A stretch of DNA of 64,000 bases, from assembly GCA_035606355.1 (NCBI GenBank), contig DATNFO010000024.1:62001-126000 (forward strand), in the 5' to 3' direction. Each line of letters begins with the position of its first letter. Positions within the stretch are counted from its first letter, which is position 1. The notes below the pieces were generated by a model that was not told the DNA's origin, did not search any database, and worked only from the letters and a program-made list of their open reading frames with translations. Both the position numbers and the translations under genes were made by a program. Source of the stretch: Sulfopaludibacter sp035606355 (GTDB taxonomy: Bacteria > Acidobacteriota > Terriglobia > Bryobacterales > Bryobacteraceae). Shown piece after piece: positions 10,240 through 19,236 of the stretch.

Positions 10240-10305
10240 AAAGCCCGCCGACCTATCCCTTTCGGGAACGCAGACCATAAAGGCCACAGTTCGGTCAAAC
10301 GGGCA
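10240..10305 (+). ncRNA. Candidate structured RNA downstream of the DUF3800 gene
   Basis: Starting 5 nt after the DUF3800 stop, GCCCG (10243-10247) can pair with CGGGC (10300-10304), CCGA (10248-10251) with TCGG (10291-10294), and TCCC (10256-10259) with GGGA (10264-10267). This gives a closed multi-branch element of about 62 nt. Several conserved RNA motifs are described in association with DUF3800 genes; membership of one of them is an inference here, not a search result. Confidence 0.45.
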
Positions 10306-10446
10306 ATTCCAATAACAGTATGGCGTCTTAACAGGTTGTCGTCAATGGAAGTCTGACGGAAATCATCCAATCTTAACATCAGAGGCAAAATTGGCGATGC
10401 ACCGCGATGTAACCACATTTTCGCTTATTCGCCTAAAATCAGGTAC
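10306..10446. other. AT-richer spacer after the DUF3800 unit
   Basis: No gene is visible. The lower GC content matches the DUF3800 gene rather than the flanking core genes, so it may belong to the same acquired segment. Confidence 0.3.
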
Positions 10447-10644
10447 TTACGCGATTGCTGGAGGCGTCCCGCCTTCGAGCACGTCCTCCGCGTGATCGCA
10501 GATCGCATGGACCAACTGGCGCAACGCCTTGATCGCCTGCACTCCGGCCAACTGACGCTCTGCGCCCGAGTGAAGGACCTCCGCGAGAGCTTGCCCATGC
10601 AGAAAACCGGTCGGGCTTGGGTGCATGAAACCCCGCCACGCCAT
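10447..10644 (-). CDS. Possible small protein downstream of tRNA-Ser
   Basis: 65 residues. The C-terminal 40 (AERQLAGVQAIKALRQLVHA, ICDHAEDVLEGG) have an amphipathic helical character and a natural composition, unlike most antisense frames here. No family is recognised and no ribosome-binding site is evident. It lies 70 nt downstream of the tRNA gene on the same strand. Confidence 0.35.
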   Translation of the reverse strand: MAWRGFMHPSPTGFLHGQALAEVLHSGAERQLAGVQAIKALRQLVHAICDHAEDVLEGGTPPAIA

Positions 10645-10714
10645 TGTCTAGCGGGCACGATTTGGGCTCGTGAAATTTCAGCGCTCCGAAGTTCTTGAAA
10701 CCACTGTGAGATTC

Positions 10715-10804
10715 TGGCGGAGGAAGAGGGATTCGAACCCCCGTGCGACTTACGCCGCAAACGGTTTTCAAGACCGCCGGTTTCAACCACTCACCCATTC
10801 CTCC
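10715..10804 (-). tRNA. tRNA-Ser (anticodon UGA)
   Basis: Class II tRNA with acceptor arms GGAGGAA (10804-10798) and TTCCTCC (10725-10719), discriminator G and an encoded CCA (10717-10715). The anticodon loop is CTTGAAA with TGA at 10770-10768. A long variable arm and a T-arm GGGGGTTCGAATCCCTC complete the fold. It reads codon UCA and related Ser codons. No truncated copy of its 3' end is seen nearby, so there is no sign that it was used as an integration site in this window. Confidence 0.96.
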
Positions 10805-10957
10805 GCGTCAACCGCTTCGGGCTGCCTCCATTTTAGACCACTACTTACCTGCCGCGTTTCTTGCGGCCCACGAATCATCGCCCGCACGCCCGCGGATGCG
10901 TCGCAGAGCGAATCGACGAAATTCTTGCGGCGTGCAACCGATAACGATCCCGCGATT

Positions 10958-12280
10958 TCACAGGCGCCTGCGTCGCGTTACGAACGCCGCCAGCAGCACC
11001 AGCCCCGGCCAGATGCCGAAGAACACCAACGCCGCCCCCCTCGGCTGAGCCGAAAGCGGATGACCGCGAAACTCCACGTCCTCGTCCTTCGGCGGCGAAA
11101 CGCCGGAGACCGCGTAGATCGCCTCCAGCACTCCCTCTGCTGTTGTCGTGCGGCTCATCTCCTTCTTCCCGTTTAGGAAATACCAGATTTCCCCGTACCC
11201 GGCGTTCGCCTGTTCGAAGATACCGATCGAAGTGGCGGACTTGTAGTCCACGCGCAGATCCGGCATCAGGCGCCGCAATTTCGCGAGCGCCCGATTCTCC
11301 AATTCCACCCGGCGCGGATCCTCGGGCGCCAGATGCACTTCGATTCTCAGGCCGTGAATTCCGCTGAGCGCGCGCTCGTCGGCTTCGGGGAAAGAGTTGG
11401 CGCGCGCTTCGGAGAGATCCCAACTGCCGCGCACAAACGTACAAGCCAGAATCGCAACAGCGATCGCCGCCGCCAGCCCCACCGATTCCACCGCCCGCCG
11501 CCGCGTCGCCACGCCGAGCCGCATCCAGATCGCCGAGTAGCCCAAGCCCGCCACAACCAGCAACGCCGCGATCAACACCACGTCCAGCCGCACCAAGCCG
11601 TGCTGAAACTCGGACACCACCGCCGTGGGCGTATATTCCGCGGCCCGTTCCCACCATCCGCCCTGAATCGCGGCAAAGAAGTTCAGGATCCACGTTCCCA
11701 CGGTCACTCCCAGTGTCAGGATAGCGGCCGTCGATGGATGTTCCGCAACCGCAGCCATGGCAGCGCCGAGAGCGATGGTCAACCCGGCGTTGATCACATG
11801 CCCCGCGATCACAGAGCCCAGTTCCGGCGGATAAAGTGTGCCGCCGTAGCTCTTCCAAAGCGCCATCGCGAGGAATGGCGGCAGCATGGCAATCAGCCAG
11901 CCGATCAGCAGCACGATCGTCTTTGCCGCCACCAGCCCCGCGGCCGGCATTCCCTGCTGCAATTCCAGCTTGAGCGCGCCGCTCTGCCGGTCCCCGCCCA
12001 CCAGCCGGATGGCAACGAACGGCAACAGAAACACTGCCGCCAGCTCGCAAGCGCTAAATGTCGGCGCCCATACTCCGATCAGCGGAGCCATGGCCTCGCC
12101 GACGCCACCCGCCGTGCCGCCGAGTCCGCTCACTTCCGCATACGTTCGCACTGCGCTGATGAACGAGATGCCGACCAGCGGACCAAGGGCGAGCAACAAC
12201 ACCCACCAGGACCGCGACGCCACCAACTCCCGGCGTTCTTTGTCCAGCAGCCACAAAAACGCCCGGCTACGTGAGCGCAA
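10958..12280 (-). CDS. ABC-2 type transporter permease, GldG-like
   Basis: 440 residues. Residues about 1-265 form a six-helix ABC-2 permease module, with segments around 27-45, 80-100, 125-150, 170-200 and 230-250. A seventh segment (around 270-290) leads into a periplasmic domain (about 295-405), followed by a final TM helix (about 412-432) and an RRRRL end. This is the layout of gliding/ABC-2 exporter subunits with an auxiliary extracytoplasmic domain. The start is TTG at 12280, overlapping the ATPase gene by 14 nt; a later start is possible. The substrate cannot be told from sequence. Confidence 0.82.
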   Translation of the reverse strand: MRSRSRAFLWLLDKERRELVASRSWWVLLLALGPLVGISFISAVRTYAEVSGLGGTAGGVGEAMAPLIGVWAPTFSACELAAVFLLPFVAIRLVGGDRQSGALKLELQQGMPAAGLVAAKTIVLLIGWLIAMLPPFLAMALWKSYGGTLYPPELGSVIAGHVINAGLTIALGAAMAAVAEHPSTAAILTLGVTVGTWILNFFAAIQGGWWERAAEYTPTAVVSEFQHGLVRLDVVLIAALLVVAGLGYSAIWMRLGVATRRRAVESVGLAAAIAVAILACTFVRGSWDLSEARANSFPEADERALSGIHGLRIEVHLAPEDPRRVELENRALAKLRRLMPDLRVDYKSATSIGIFEQANAGYGEIWYFLNGKKEMSRTTTAEGVLEAIYAVSGVSPPKDEDVEFRGHPLSAQPRGAALVFFGIWPGLVLLAAFVTRRRRL

Positions 12281-12983
12281 GAAACACCTCTTCCAGATTC
12301 GTGAACGCGCCCGCCGGGTTGCGCGACGCGGCGTGCGCGGCCAGCTCCTGCACCGTGCCCTCGCCGCGAATCCGGCCGTTGCTCAAGAGCACGAAACGGT
12401 CGCACATTCGCGCCGCGTCGGCGATCTGATGGATCGAGAGGAACAGCGTCCGGCCGCGCGAGGCATGACTTCGCAGCGCCGCTGCCACGTCGCGCGTCTG
12501 GCGAAGATCCAGACCATCGAAAGGTTCATCGATCAGTAGTGCAGGCGGCGATGTCAATAGTCCCACGGCCAGCAGCGCACGCTTCCGCTGGCCTTTCGAA
12601 AGCGCGCCGATGGGCCGGTCCAGTAACCGCTCCAGGTCGAGTTCCGCCACCACCCCATTCCGCAGTTCCGCTTTGCCGCCGAAGAAGCCGACCGTGTAAT
12701 CGAGCGCCCAGCGTACCGATTGCGACCCCCAAGGCGCAATCGTATCCGGCATATAAAAGAGGAGCTGGGAGCGTTCTCCACCCCGCACTTCGCGGCCGCC
12801 GGCGCGCACCACGCCGGAATCACTCGGCAGCACGCCCGCCAGGCATTCGAACAGCGTTGTCTTGCCCGCGCCATTCGGCCCGATCAGGCCCAGCACTTCG
12901 CCGGCGCGAACCTCAAAGCTGACATCCGTCAGTGCGGCGAGTTCGCCGAAGCGTTTCGACAAACCGCTAATTTCGAAAAGCAT
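12267..12983 (-). CDS. ABC transporter ATP-binding protein
   Basis: 238 residues, cytoplasmic ATPase that drives the adjacent permease. Walker A GPNGAGKTT lies at about 37-45, signature LSKGQRKR at about 128-135, Walker B ALLIDEPFDGLD at about 148-159 and the switch His in LSIHQ at about 182. The ATG at 12983 is preferred to a TTG one codon earlier. The end overlaps the permease start, giving a two-gene exporter operon of the ABC-2 class. Confidence 0.93.
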   Translation of the reverse strand: MLFEISGLSKRFGELAALTDVSFEVRAGEVLGLIGPNGAGKTTLFECLAGVLPSDSGVVRAGGREVRGGERSQLLFYMPDTIAPWGSQSVRWALDYTVGFFGGKAELRNGVVAELDLERLLDRPIGALSKGQRKRALLAVGLLTSPPALLIDEPFDGLDLRQTRDVAAALRSHASRGRTLFLSIHQIADAARMCDRFVLLSNGRIRGEGTVQELAAHAASRNPAGAFTNLEEVFLALT

Positions 12984-13065
12984 CAACTTACGAGGATAAC
13001 CGGACCAGAGCGAATTCCGATCAATGGTAGTAACTTCGAGCCTTCGCTACAATGCCCGGCATACG

Positions 13066-16041
13066 ATGAAAGTACTGTCTTTCCTCATCATGAGTGCCGT
13101 CATCGCGCCGCTGGCGGCACAATCTCCGAACTCGGCATCCATGACCGTGGTCGTGGTCGATGAGAGCGGCGCCGTGTTGAACGGCGCAAAAATCTCGGTC
13201 GTAAATTCGGCGACGGATGCAGTTCGCGAAACGGTTTCAGGAGCCGACGGAAGCGCCACAATTCCGGCGTTGCCGCTAACCGGAACGTACGTCGTCAAGG
13301 TGTCGAAGAGTGGCTTCACCGATCAGGCAGCCACGGGCATCGCGCTTCGATCGGGGGAAACCGCCACCGTTCGCGTCAAGCTTGCGGTGAGCGGCGCCAA
13401 GTCCGAAGTGACCGTTTTCGGATCCACTGAAGGCGTGCGGTCCGATCCCGAAATCGGTGTCAGCTATGAGGCCGCGCAACTCGACGAAACTCCCGTGCTC
13501 GGGCGGAAGCTCTCCTCCATCACCCTGTTGAATTCCGCCTTCCGCTCCGCCAAGGGCACAGGCGACCTGTTCGTGAACCAGACCTACGTTGCCACCGGCG
13601 CAGGCTCGCGCCGCACTATTACCACGACGCTCGACGGCGCAAATAATGACGAGGCCTGGGGCCGCCAGATCGCGATGTCCACCCTTCCCATGGCCTCCGT
13701 GCAGGAGATGACCGTGCTCACCAACGCGTTCTCCTCCGAGTACGGTTGGACGTCCGGCCCCGCGTTGAACATTGTCACCAAATCCGGCACCAATGATTTC
13801 CACGGCGAAGCGCTCTATCTCGGCCGCCCCGGCGATTGGCAGGCGCGTGGGTTCACAACCAAAAATTTCTGCGCGCCGTCCGTCGCGTCCTGCGTAACAC
13901 CCTCGACGCTCGCATCCATCGCGCCAGTCGATATCCCGGACTCGCTCAAGCAGGGCTCGGGCGCGCTTGGCGGCCGCATCATCAAAGACAAAACCTTCTT
14001 CTTTCTCGCCAACGACTACACGCAGCAGAGTCGCACAGCCGTCCTTTCCTCGACACTGCCTTCCTTCGTTCTCCCCGCCAATGGAAATCTCAGCTACGTG
14101 GGCCACTATCACCAGGAACTCTTCGATGGGCGCGTCGACCACCGCCTCACCGATTCGCAAAACCTGATGCTTCGTTTCAACGTGGACCGCTTCTTTGACG
14201 ATAATCCGCAGGACGCGGTCGGCGGCACCAACGCGCCGAGTGTCGCCCGCCTCTACGCGCGCCGCTCGTGGACGGTGCAGTTGAATCACTCCGCCGCCCT
14301 CAGTCCCACGCTGTTCAACGAGGCGCGCTTCGCGTGGCTGAATGGCGACCCTGTGACCGAATGGGACGCACAGACGCTGTCCACTACCTACACGCGTACC
14401 GGTTCGGTTCCGTTCACCATCGGCCAGTCGCGAGTTTCCAATCTCTACGGCCACCAGGCGCAGTTCTCCGATACCCTTTCCTGGACCAGGGGCAAGCACT
14501 ACGTCCGCTTCGGCGCGAGCGTCGTCCGGCACACCTCCGGCGGTTTCGGCAGCGAGCCAGGCCAGGCGCTGCTCGGCACTTTCACCTTCAAGAGCACCAC
14601 CACCGCGCCGCTGGATCAGCTCACCCTGAACGATGTGCAGCAGTATTCGCAGCCCATCAATTTCGGCGTCAGCACTTACAATCTGCAGCAGTGGCTCTAT
14701 GCTTTCTTCGTGCAGGATACCTTTCGCGTCAGCCGCGACCTCACGCTCGATCTCGGCCTCCGCTACGATCGTCAAACCCTCACCGATGCCACCAGGAATT
14801 TCGCCCCGCGCGTTGGCTTCGGCTGGCATCCCGGCGGCAGTTCGCGCTGGGCGATTCGCGGCGGCTATGGCATCTACTACTCACAAATCCAATCGAACCT
14901 GGTGGCCGGGTACCTGACCGGCGGCCTCGATGGTCTCACCACCTACACCGCGGTCCCCGGACAGATTGGTTTTCCGGCCTGCCTCACCGGCTCCTGCCTG
15001 CCGCTGAACTTTGACCCGCATTCGCTGCTGCCTTCCCAGTTGCCGGCGCGCGACATCACCATACAGGCCGGCCGCCGCGCGTTCTACGAACAGCAGTTTG
15101 CGAAATACGGCCTGAACTTCGATCTGCTTCCGAACTATCCGGATAAGCTCATCAGTCCGCAAAGCCAGGTGGTCTCTATCGGCGGCGAGCGCGAAATCGC
15201 CAAAGGCCTTTTCGCCAGCGCCGACTATGTGCATCAACACTGGAAGGACCTCGACCGTACCGTCGACCTCAATGCGCCGGCGCCCTTCGACCGTACCGCG
15301 CCCGGGCAGGTTCGCACCGTCGCGGCAGCCAACGCGACTCGCCCGATTCTGCCGGTCAACGGCGGCGTGCGGCAGGTGAACGTCCTCATGAATTTAGGGG
15401 TCGCCGATTACGATGGGCTGCAGACGCAACTGAACTATCGCGGCAATAAGCGCATGTTCGCCTCCGTCAGCTACACGCTGAGCAAGGCGACGAACACCAC
15501 CGAGCCGGACGGCAACGGTGTGGGCCCGAATGACAGCAACATCGCGCGCCTCGGCGAAATCGAGCGCGGACCCAGCATTCTGGACCAGCGGCATCGCGCG
15601 GTCTTCTTCTACAGCTACAGCTTGCCGCATGGGCTCACGCTCGGTACCGTTACGCAAGTGGCGTCGGGGCGCCCGTTCAACGCCACCACTGGCATCGATA
15701 ACAATGGCGACGGCATCAACAACGATCGTCCCGTGATCAATGGCGCCGTGGTCGCAAGGTCCGCCTTTCGAAGCACGGCGACCTCCGATGTCTCCCTCTT
15801 CGCCGAGGAGCGTATCCGCGTTACCGAGCACGCCGCCTTCGTCGTTCGCGCCGAAGGGTTCAACCTGTTCAACCATGGAAATTATCTGGGCCGCGGACAG
15901 ACCGTTTATGGCGATACTGGCGTCCCAAACCCAACCTTCGGCCAGCTTGCGGCCGTGGGTACAGGCTCCGTCGCGGCGCCGGCGTTCGCCAATGTGGATC
16001 CGCCGCGTATGTTCCAATTGCAAGTGCGCTTCGTGTTTTGA
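13066..16041 (+). CDS. TonB-dependent receptor-like protein with carboxypeptidase-regulatory domain (1)
   Basis: 991 residues from the ATG at 13066, where a clear signal peptide begins (MKVLSFLIMSAVIAPLAAQS). Residues about 24-105 are a carboxypeptidase regulatory-like beta-sandwich (MTVVVVDESGAVLNGAKISV). A plug domain follows (about 125-255), then a long outer-membrane beta-barrel ending in an aromatic residue (QVRFVF). Barrel landmarks include EARFAWLNGDP and DLGLRYDRQTL. It probably binds and imports an oligomer across the outer membrane; the substrate is unknown. The next gene starts 13 nt downstream. Confidence 0.88.
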   Translation: MKVLSFLIMSAVIAPLAAQSPNSASMTVVVVDESGAVLNGAKISVVNSATDAVRETVSGADGSATIPALPLTGTYVVKVSKSGFTDQAATGIALRSGETATVRVKLAVSGAKSEVTVFGSTEGVRSDPEIGVSYEAAQLDETPVLGRKLSSITLLNSAFRSAKGTGDLFVNQTYVATGAGSRRTITTTLDGANNDEAWGRQIAMSTLPMASVQEMTVLTNAFSSEYGWTSGPALNIVTKSGTNDFHGEALYLGRPGDWQARGFTTKNFCAPSVASCVTPSTLASIAPVDIPDSLKQGSGALGGRIIKDKTFFFLANDYTQQSRTAVLSSTLPSFVLPANGNLSYVGHYHQELFDGRVDHRLTDSQNLMLRFNVDRFFDDNPQDAVGGTNAPSVARLYARRSWTVQLNHSAALSPTLFNEARFAWLNGDPVTEWDAQTLSTTYTRTGSVPFTIGQSRVSNLYGHQAQFSDTLSWTRGKHYVRFGASVVRHTSGGFGSEPGQALLGTFTFKSTTTAPLDQLTLNDVQQYSQPINFGVSTYNLQQWLYAFFVQDTFRVSRDLTLDLGLRYDRQTLTDATRNFAPRVGFGWHPGGSSRWAIRGGYGIYYSQIQSNLVAGYLTGGLDGLTTYTAVPGQIGFPACLTGSCLPLNFDPHSLLPSQLPARDITIQAGRRAFYEQQFAKYGLNFDLLPNYPDKLISPQSQVVSIGGEREIAKGLFASADYVHQHWKDLDRTVDLNAPAPFDRTAPGQVRTVAAANATRPILPVNGGVRQVNVLMNLGVADYDGLQTQLNYRGNKRMFASVSYTLSKATNTTEPDGNGVGPNDSNIARLGEIERGPSILDQRHRAVFFYSYSLPHGLTLGTVTQVASGRPFNATTGIDNNGDGINNDRPVINGAVVARSAFRSTATSDVSLFAEERIRVTEHAAFVVRAEGFNLFNHGNYLGRGQTVYGDTGVPNPTFGQLAAVGTGSVAAPAFANVDPPRMFQLQVRFVF

Positions 16042-16054
16042 TTTTTTGGAGACC

Positions 16055-16837
16055 ATGATGAAGAGAACATTGCTGTTTGCTTGTGTATTGGCTGTGGCGC
16101 TCTGGGCTGCCGACCGTAAGGTGGATCTCAGCAAAGAACAGCCGGGCAAGCCGCCCACCACGTTTGAGCCGATCGTCGGCACGTGGATCGTGGCTCAGGA
16201 TGGTGGCCAAAAGGTCATCATGGTGGACGGCCGCCCCTGGGTCGCCAGCAAAGATACCCCCACGAAACTGCTGGTGGAATCCGCGCGTAAACTCTACGGC
16301 ACGAATAACGAAGAATTGATGGATGGCGCCAAACAGTTCAGCTACTATCCGGTGGCGCTGCTCAAGGGTGTCGATAATTTCTCGAACGGCAGCATCAGCT
16401 TGAAGTTCAAGACCATTGCCGGCGACGCCGACCGCTGCTCCGGCATTCTCTTCAACGTGAAGCCCAACGGCGAGTGGCTCGCGATTCGCTATAACGACAC
16501 GGAAAACAATGTCGGCCTTTGGGAATTTCACAACGGCATCCGCCGCAATGTGCGGTTCAGCGATCGCACCAAGCCCTTCATGCTGGATCGCGCCGCCTGG
16601 CACGAACTCAAGCTGACCGTCGATGGCGCGAACATTAAGGCGACCCTGGACGGCGCGCCCGCGCTCGAATACACGCTCGGCAGCGAACCGGTTGCTGGAA
16701 AGAAAGGGCCGCCGAACGCCGATCTATACCCGGCCAATAATCCGGTGTTGCGGCCGCCCGTTTCCGGCCGCATCGGACTCTGGTCCAAGACGGACAGCAC
16801 CAGCTACTTCAAAGACTACGTCGTCAGCCCCAAGTGA
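16055..16837 (+). CDS. Secreted DUF1080-like (concanavalin-fold) protein
   Basis: 260 residues with a signal peptide (about 1-19, MMKRTLLFACVLAVALWAAD). The rest is one beta-sandwich resembling the 3-keto-disaccharide hydrolase/DUF1080 and LamG group: GSISLKFKTIAGDADRCSGI, WLAIRYNDTENNVGLWEF, WHELKLTVDGANIKATLDG, ending YFKDYVV. It may bind or cleave a sugar in the periplasm. It lies 13 nt after the receptor gene, so it probably serves the same uptake system. An ATG one codon later is also possible. Confidence 0.75.
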   Translation: MMKRTLLFACVLAVALWAADRKVDLSKEQPGKPPTTFEPIVGTWIVAQDGGQKVIMVDGRPWVASKDTPTKLLVESARKLYGTNNEELMDGAKQFSYYPVALLKGVDNFSNGSISLKFKTIAGDADRCSGILFNVKPNGEWLAIRYNDTENNVGLWEFHNGIRRNVRFSDRTKPFMLDRAAWHELKLTVDGANIKATLDGAPALEYTLGSEPVAGKKGPPNADLYPANNPVLRPPVSGRIGLWSKTDSTSYFKDYVVSPK

Positions 16838-16851
16838 GCTAGTTTGAGAGT

Positions 16852-17451
16852 GTGACTCCGCTCCACTCCCAAACTCCCATCGCATGGGGAAAGGCGGTGC
16901 TGGCCGACCCCATCAGCCTGCTGATCGACCACGCATTTCTGGAGAAGAAAGCCGCCACGAATGCGCTGGAGCTACTGACTCGCTGGCCTGACGATTGGCT
17001 GGACGGGTGGGTGGAAGCTATGACCGCTGTGGCGCGGGATGAGGTCGCGCACCTCGCTCAGGTGATCCGTATCCTGCTGGCGCGCGGGGGACGGCTTGAC
17101 CGGTTTCACAAGAATCCGTACGCCGGCGCCTTGCGGCAGCTTGTGCGCAAGGGCGAGCGCACGGAATTGCTGGACCGCCTGCTGGTCGCCGCGCTCATTG
17201 AGGTCCGCTCCTGCGAACGGTTTTCGGTGCTTGCCGCCGCCACCGAAGACGCGGAACTCGCCGCGTTTTACGGGGCGCTCCATGCTTCCGAACTCGGTCA
17301 TTACAAGCTGTTCCTCAACTTGGCGGGCAAATTCACGCCGCCCCGGCACCTGGCAACGCGCTGGCAGGAAATGCTCGCCTCGGAAGCGGAAATCCTTGCG
17401 CATCAGGAGCTTGGGCCAAGAATTCACTCCGGGGTCCCAAGTAGCTGTTGA
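16852..17451 (+). CDS. miaE: MiaE-type tRNA 2-methylthio-N6-isopentenyl adenosine-37 hydroxylase
   Basis: 199 residues with a ferritin-like diiron fold. It hydroxylates the isopentenyl side chain of ms2i6A37 in tRNAs reading U-starting codons, using O2. Diiron ligands are visible in AFLEKKAATNAL (Glu), RDEVAHL (Glu, His), EVRSCERF (Glu) and SELGHYKLF (Glu, His), in the order and spacing of the family; DPISLLIDHAFLEKKAA is a family signature. It starts with GTG at 16852, 14 nt after the preceding stop. The gene context gives no functional link; the cytoplasmic role is independent of the receptor genes. Confidence 0.9.
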   Translation: MTPLHSQTPIAWGKAVLADPISLLIDHAFLEKKAATNALELLTRWPDDWLDGWVEAMTAVARDEVAHLAQVIRILLARGGRLDRFHKNPYAGALRQLVRKGERTELLDRLLVAALIEVRSCERFSVLAAATEDAELAAFYGALHASELGHYKLFLNLAGKFTPPRHLATRWQEMLASEAEILAHQELGPRIHSGVPSSC

Positions 17452-17492
17452 CTTCTGGCGGGCTTTGCGGCAGATTATAAATTATAGATTAT

Positions 17493-18407
17493 ATGAAAGT
17501 CACTTGGCAAGGCGTCTTCCCCGCCATCACCACCCAATTCCGGCACGATCAGTCTCTCGATCTCGCCGCAACCTCGAAACACCTCAACCACATGATCGAA
17601 GCCGGAATCCACGGCGTTGTCGCGCTCGGCACCGTCGGCGAGAATACCGGTCTGGATTATCAGGAGAAGCTTGAGGTCATCCGCGAGCTGAAACAAACCG
17701 CTCGCGGCCGGATTCCCGTTCTGACCGGAGTCGCCGAGTACACCACGGCCCTCGCCTGCAAGTTCGCGCGTGACGCTGAAAAGGCCGGTGCGGAGGGTCT
17801 GATGGCGCTCCCCGGAATGGTGTACAAATCGGACGAGCGCGAGACGCTCACGCATTTCCGCACGATCGCGCAATCCACCGGGCTGCCGATCATGATCTAC
17901 AACAACCCCGTATCTTACGGCGTTGACCTGCAGCCCAAAGCTTTCGTCGAACTCGCCGGCCAGCCCAACATCGTGGCCATCAAAGAATCGTCCGAGGACG
18001 TCCGGCGGCTCACGGATCTGCGTAACACGGTCGGCAACCGCTTCATCCTCTTCGGCGGCGTAGACGATCTCATCCTGGAAAGCATCGCGCTCGGCGCCGA
18101 AGGCTGGATCTCCGGCCTGGTAAACGCCTTCCCGGCGGAGAACCGCGAATTGTGGGACCTCGCCACCACCGGTCAATGGCAGAAGGCGCTCGAGCTGTAC
18201 CGCTGGTACACGCCGCTTCTCCACCTCGATACCAAAATCAAGCTTGTGCAGTACATCAAGCTGGCGATGCAGGAAACCGGCTTGGGTTCGGAATTGACTC
18301 GTGCGCCGCGCCTCCCCATCGTCGGAGCGGAACGCGAGGAGATCCTCGGCATCATTCGTCACGCGATCGCTACACGGCCTTCGCTCACCACGGCAGCCGT
18401 ACAGTGA
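17493..18407 (+). CDS. DapA/NanA-family aldolase-lyase
   Basis: 304 residues, class I Schiff-base TIM barrel of the dihydrodipicolinate synthase superfamily. The lysine is in IVAIKESS (about 165), the conserved Tyr in MIYNNP (about 136), and the substrate loop GTVGEN at about 48-53. The superfamily covers dapA, N-acetylneuraminate lyase, KDG aldolase and hydroxyproline-derived deaminases. The 4-nt overlap with a GntR regulator suggests an inducible catabolic enzyme rather than the housekeeping lysine enzyme. The exact substrate cannot be set from sequence alone. Confidence 0.88.
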   Translation: MKVTWQGVFPAITTQFRHDQSLDLAATSKHLNHMIEAGIHGVVALGTVGENTGLDYQEKLEVIRELKQTARGRIPVLTGVAEYTTALACKFARDAEKAGAEGLMALPGMVYKSDERETLTHFRTIAQSTGLPIMIYNNPVSYGVDLQPKAFVELAGQPNIVAIKESSEDVRRLTDLRNTVGNRFILFGGVDDLILESIALGAEGWISGLVNAFPAENRELWDLATTGQWQKALELYRWYTPLLHLDTKIKLVQYIKLAMQETGLGSELTRAPRLPIVGAEREEILGIIRHAIATRPSLTTAAVQ

Positions 18408-19108
18408 GCTTATTCGTCCCCAAGACCGATAACAAACTCGAAGCGCTTTCCCAGCAGTTGGGAAAGCGCGCACCGGTCGCCGAACAGATCGCCGGCTTCA
18501 TTCGCAACATGATCGTCGCCGGCGACCTCAATCCCGGTGAGCGTATCGTAGAATCGCGAATTGCGCGCGAGATTGGAGTCGGTCAGCCTACCGTTCGGGA
18601 GGCGCTGGTTGCCCTGGAGCATCAGGGGTTGGTGGTGCGCAACCCGAACCAGGGGTGCGTAGTAACTGCCCTGACCCGTACGGAAATTTGCCAGCTGATT
18701 CGCATCCGCGCGGAGCTGGAAACACTCGCCGTGGAACTGGCCGTCGAAAGCGCGTCGGATGAGGAGGTCGCCGGCTTACTCCTGGTGACCGATCGGATGA
18801 AAGAAGCGGCTGCTTCCGGCGACCCCCAGCAGTTTTTTCAGCACGATCTCGCCTTCCACCAGGTTCTTTGGAGCTTGTCGCACAACACCATGCTGCCGCG
18901 CCTGCTCGAACAAGTGCTTGCGCCGCTGCTCGCCTTCCTCTTCATCCGGAATCTGAGGCGCAACCTGGATATCGACATGATGGAATCCGCCCAGGCGCAC
19001 GTCGATATGGTGGATGCGATTCTGACGCGCGATAAGTCCACAGCCAGGCGAGTTACCCAGGAACGCCTGACCATGTTCGCCGACCAACACTTAGCGCTGT
19101 ACAAGTAA
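18404..19108 (+). CDS. GntR-family (FCD/FadR type) regulator
   Basis: 234 residues from a GTG at 18404 that overlaps the aldolase stop (GTGA). The N-terminal winged helix (about 20-85) contains GERIVESRIAREIGVGQPTVREAL. The C-terminal all-helical FCD domain (about 95-225) has the metal/ligand residues of the group in HDLAFHQVLW and a late AHVDMVDAIL segment. It probably senses the substrate or product of the aldolase and controls that operon. The stop is followed directly by a REP-like palindrome. Confidence 0.9.
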   Translation: MSLFVPKTDNKLEALSQQLGKRAPVAEQIAGFIRNMIVAGDLNPGERIVESRIAREIGVGQPTVREALVALEHQGLVVRNPNQGCVVTALTRTEICQLIRIRAELETLAVELAVESASDEEVAGLLLVTDRMKEAAASGDPQQFFQHDLAFHQVLWSLSHNTMLPRLLEQVLAPLLAFLFIRNLRRNLDIDMMESAQAHVDMVDAILTRDKSTARRVTQERLTMFADQHLALYK

Positions 19109-19130
19109 CGACCGGTCTCCAGACCGGTCG
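19109..19130. repeat. REP-like palindrome, copy 1
   Basis: Arms CGACCGGTCT and AGACCGGTCG around a CC centre, starting on the base after the GntR stop codon and followed by GCAAA-type sequence (here CAAAC). Related copies lie at 32061, 43627 and 43767, also directly after gene ends, with a possible half copy at 543-556. Confidence 0.85.
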
Positions 19131-19145
19131 CAAACTAATTACCGG

Positions 19146-19217
19146 GCGACCGGAGGCGAACGAAATTCGCCCACGGTCGCGCTTTGCGCACGTGGCAACA
19201 GCAATCTTTCCTGTTGC
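19146..19217. terminator. Hairpin cluster between convergent genes
   Basis: A nested hairpin (GCGACCG/CGGTCGC at 19146-19152 and 19174-19180, with inner GGCGAA/TTCGCC) is followed by GCAACAG/CTGTTGC (19195-19201 and 19211-19217). It lies between the stops of the GntR gene and the minus-strand gene at 19237. Likely a bidirectional terminator region, although there is no long T-run. Confidence 0.5.
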
Positions 19218-19236
19218 TCCGAACGAAGTTCGCCCC

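Noticed and set aside
10715..10804. tRNA-Ser as attachment site of an integrated element
   Set aside because: No second copy of the tRNA 3' end, no integrase gene and no boundary repeat were seen near it in this window.
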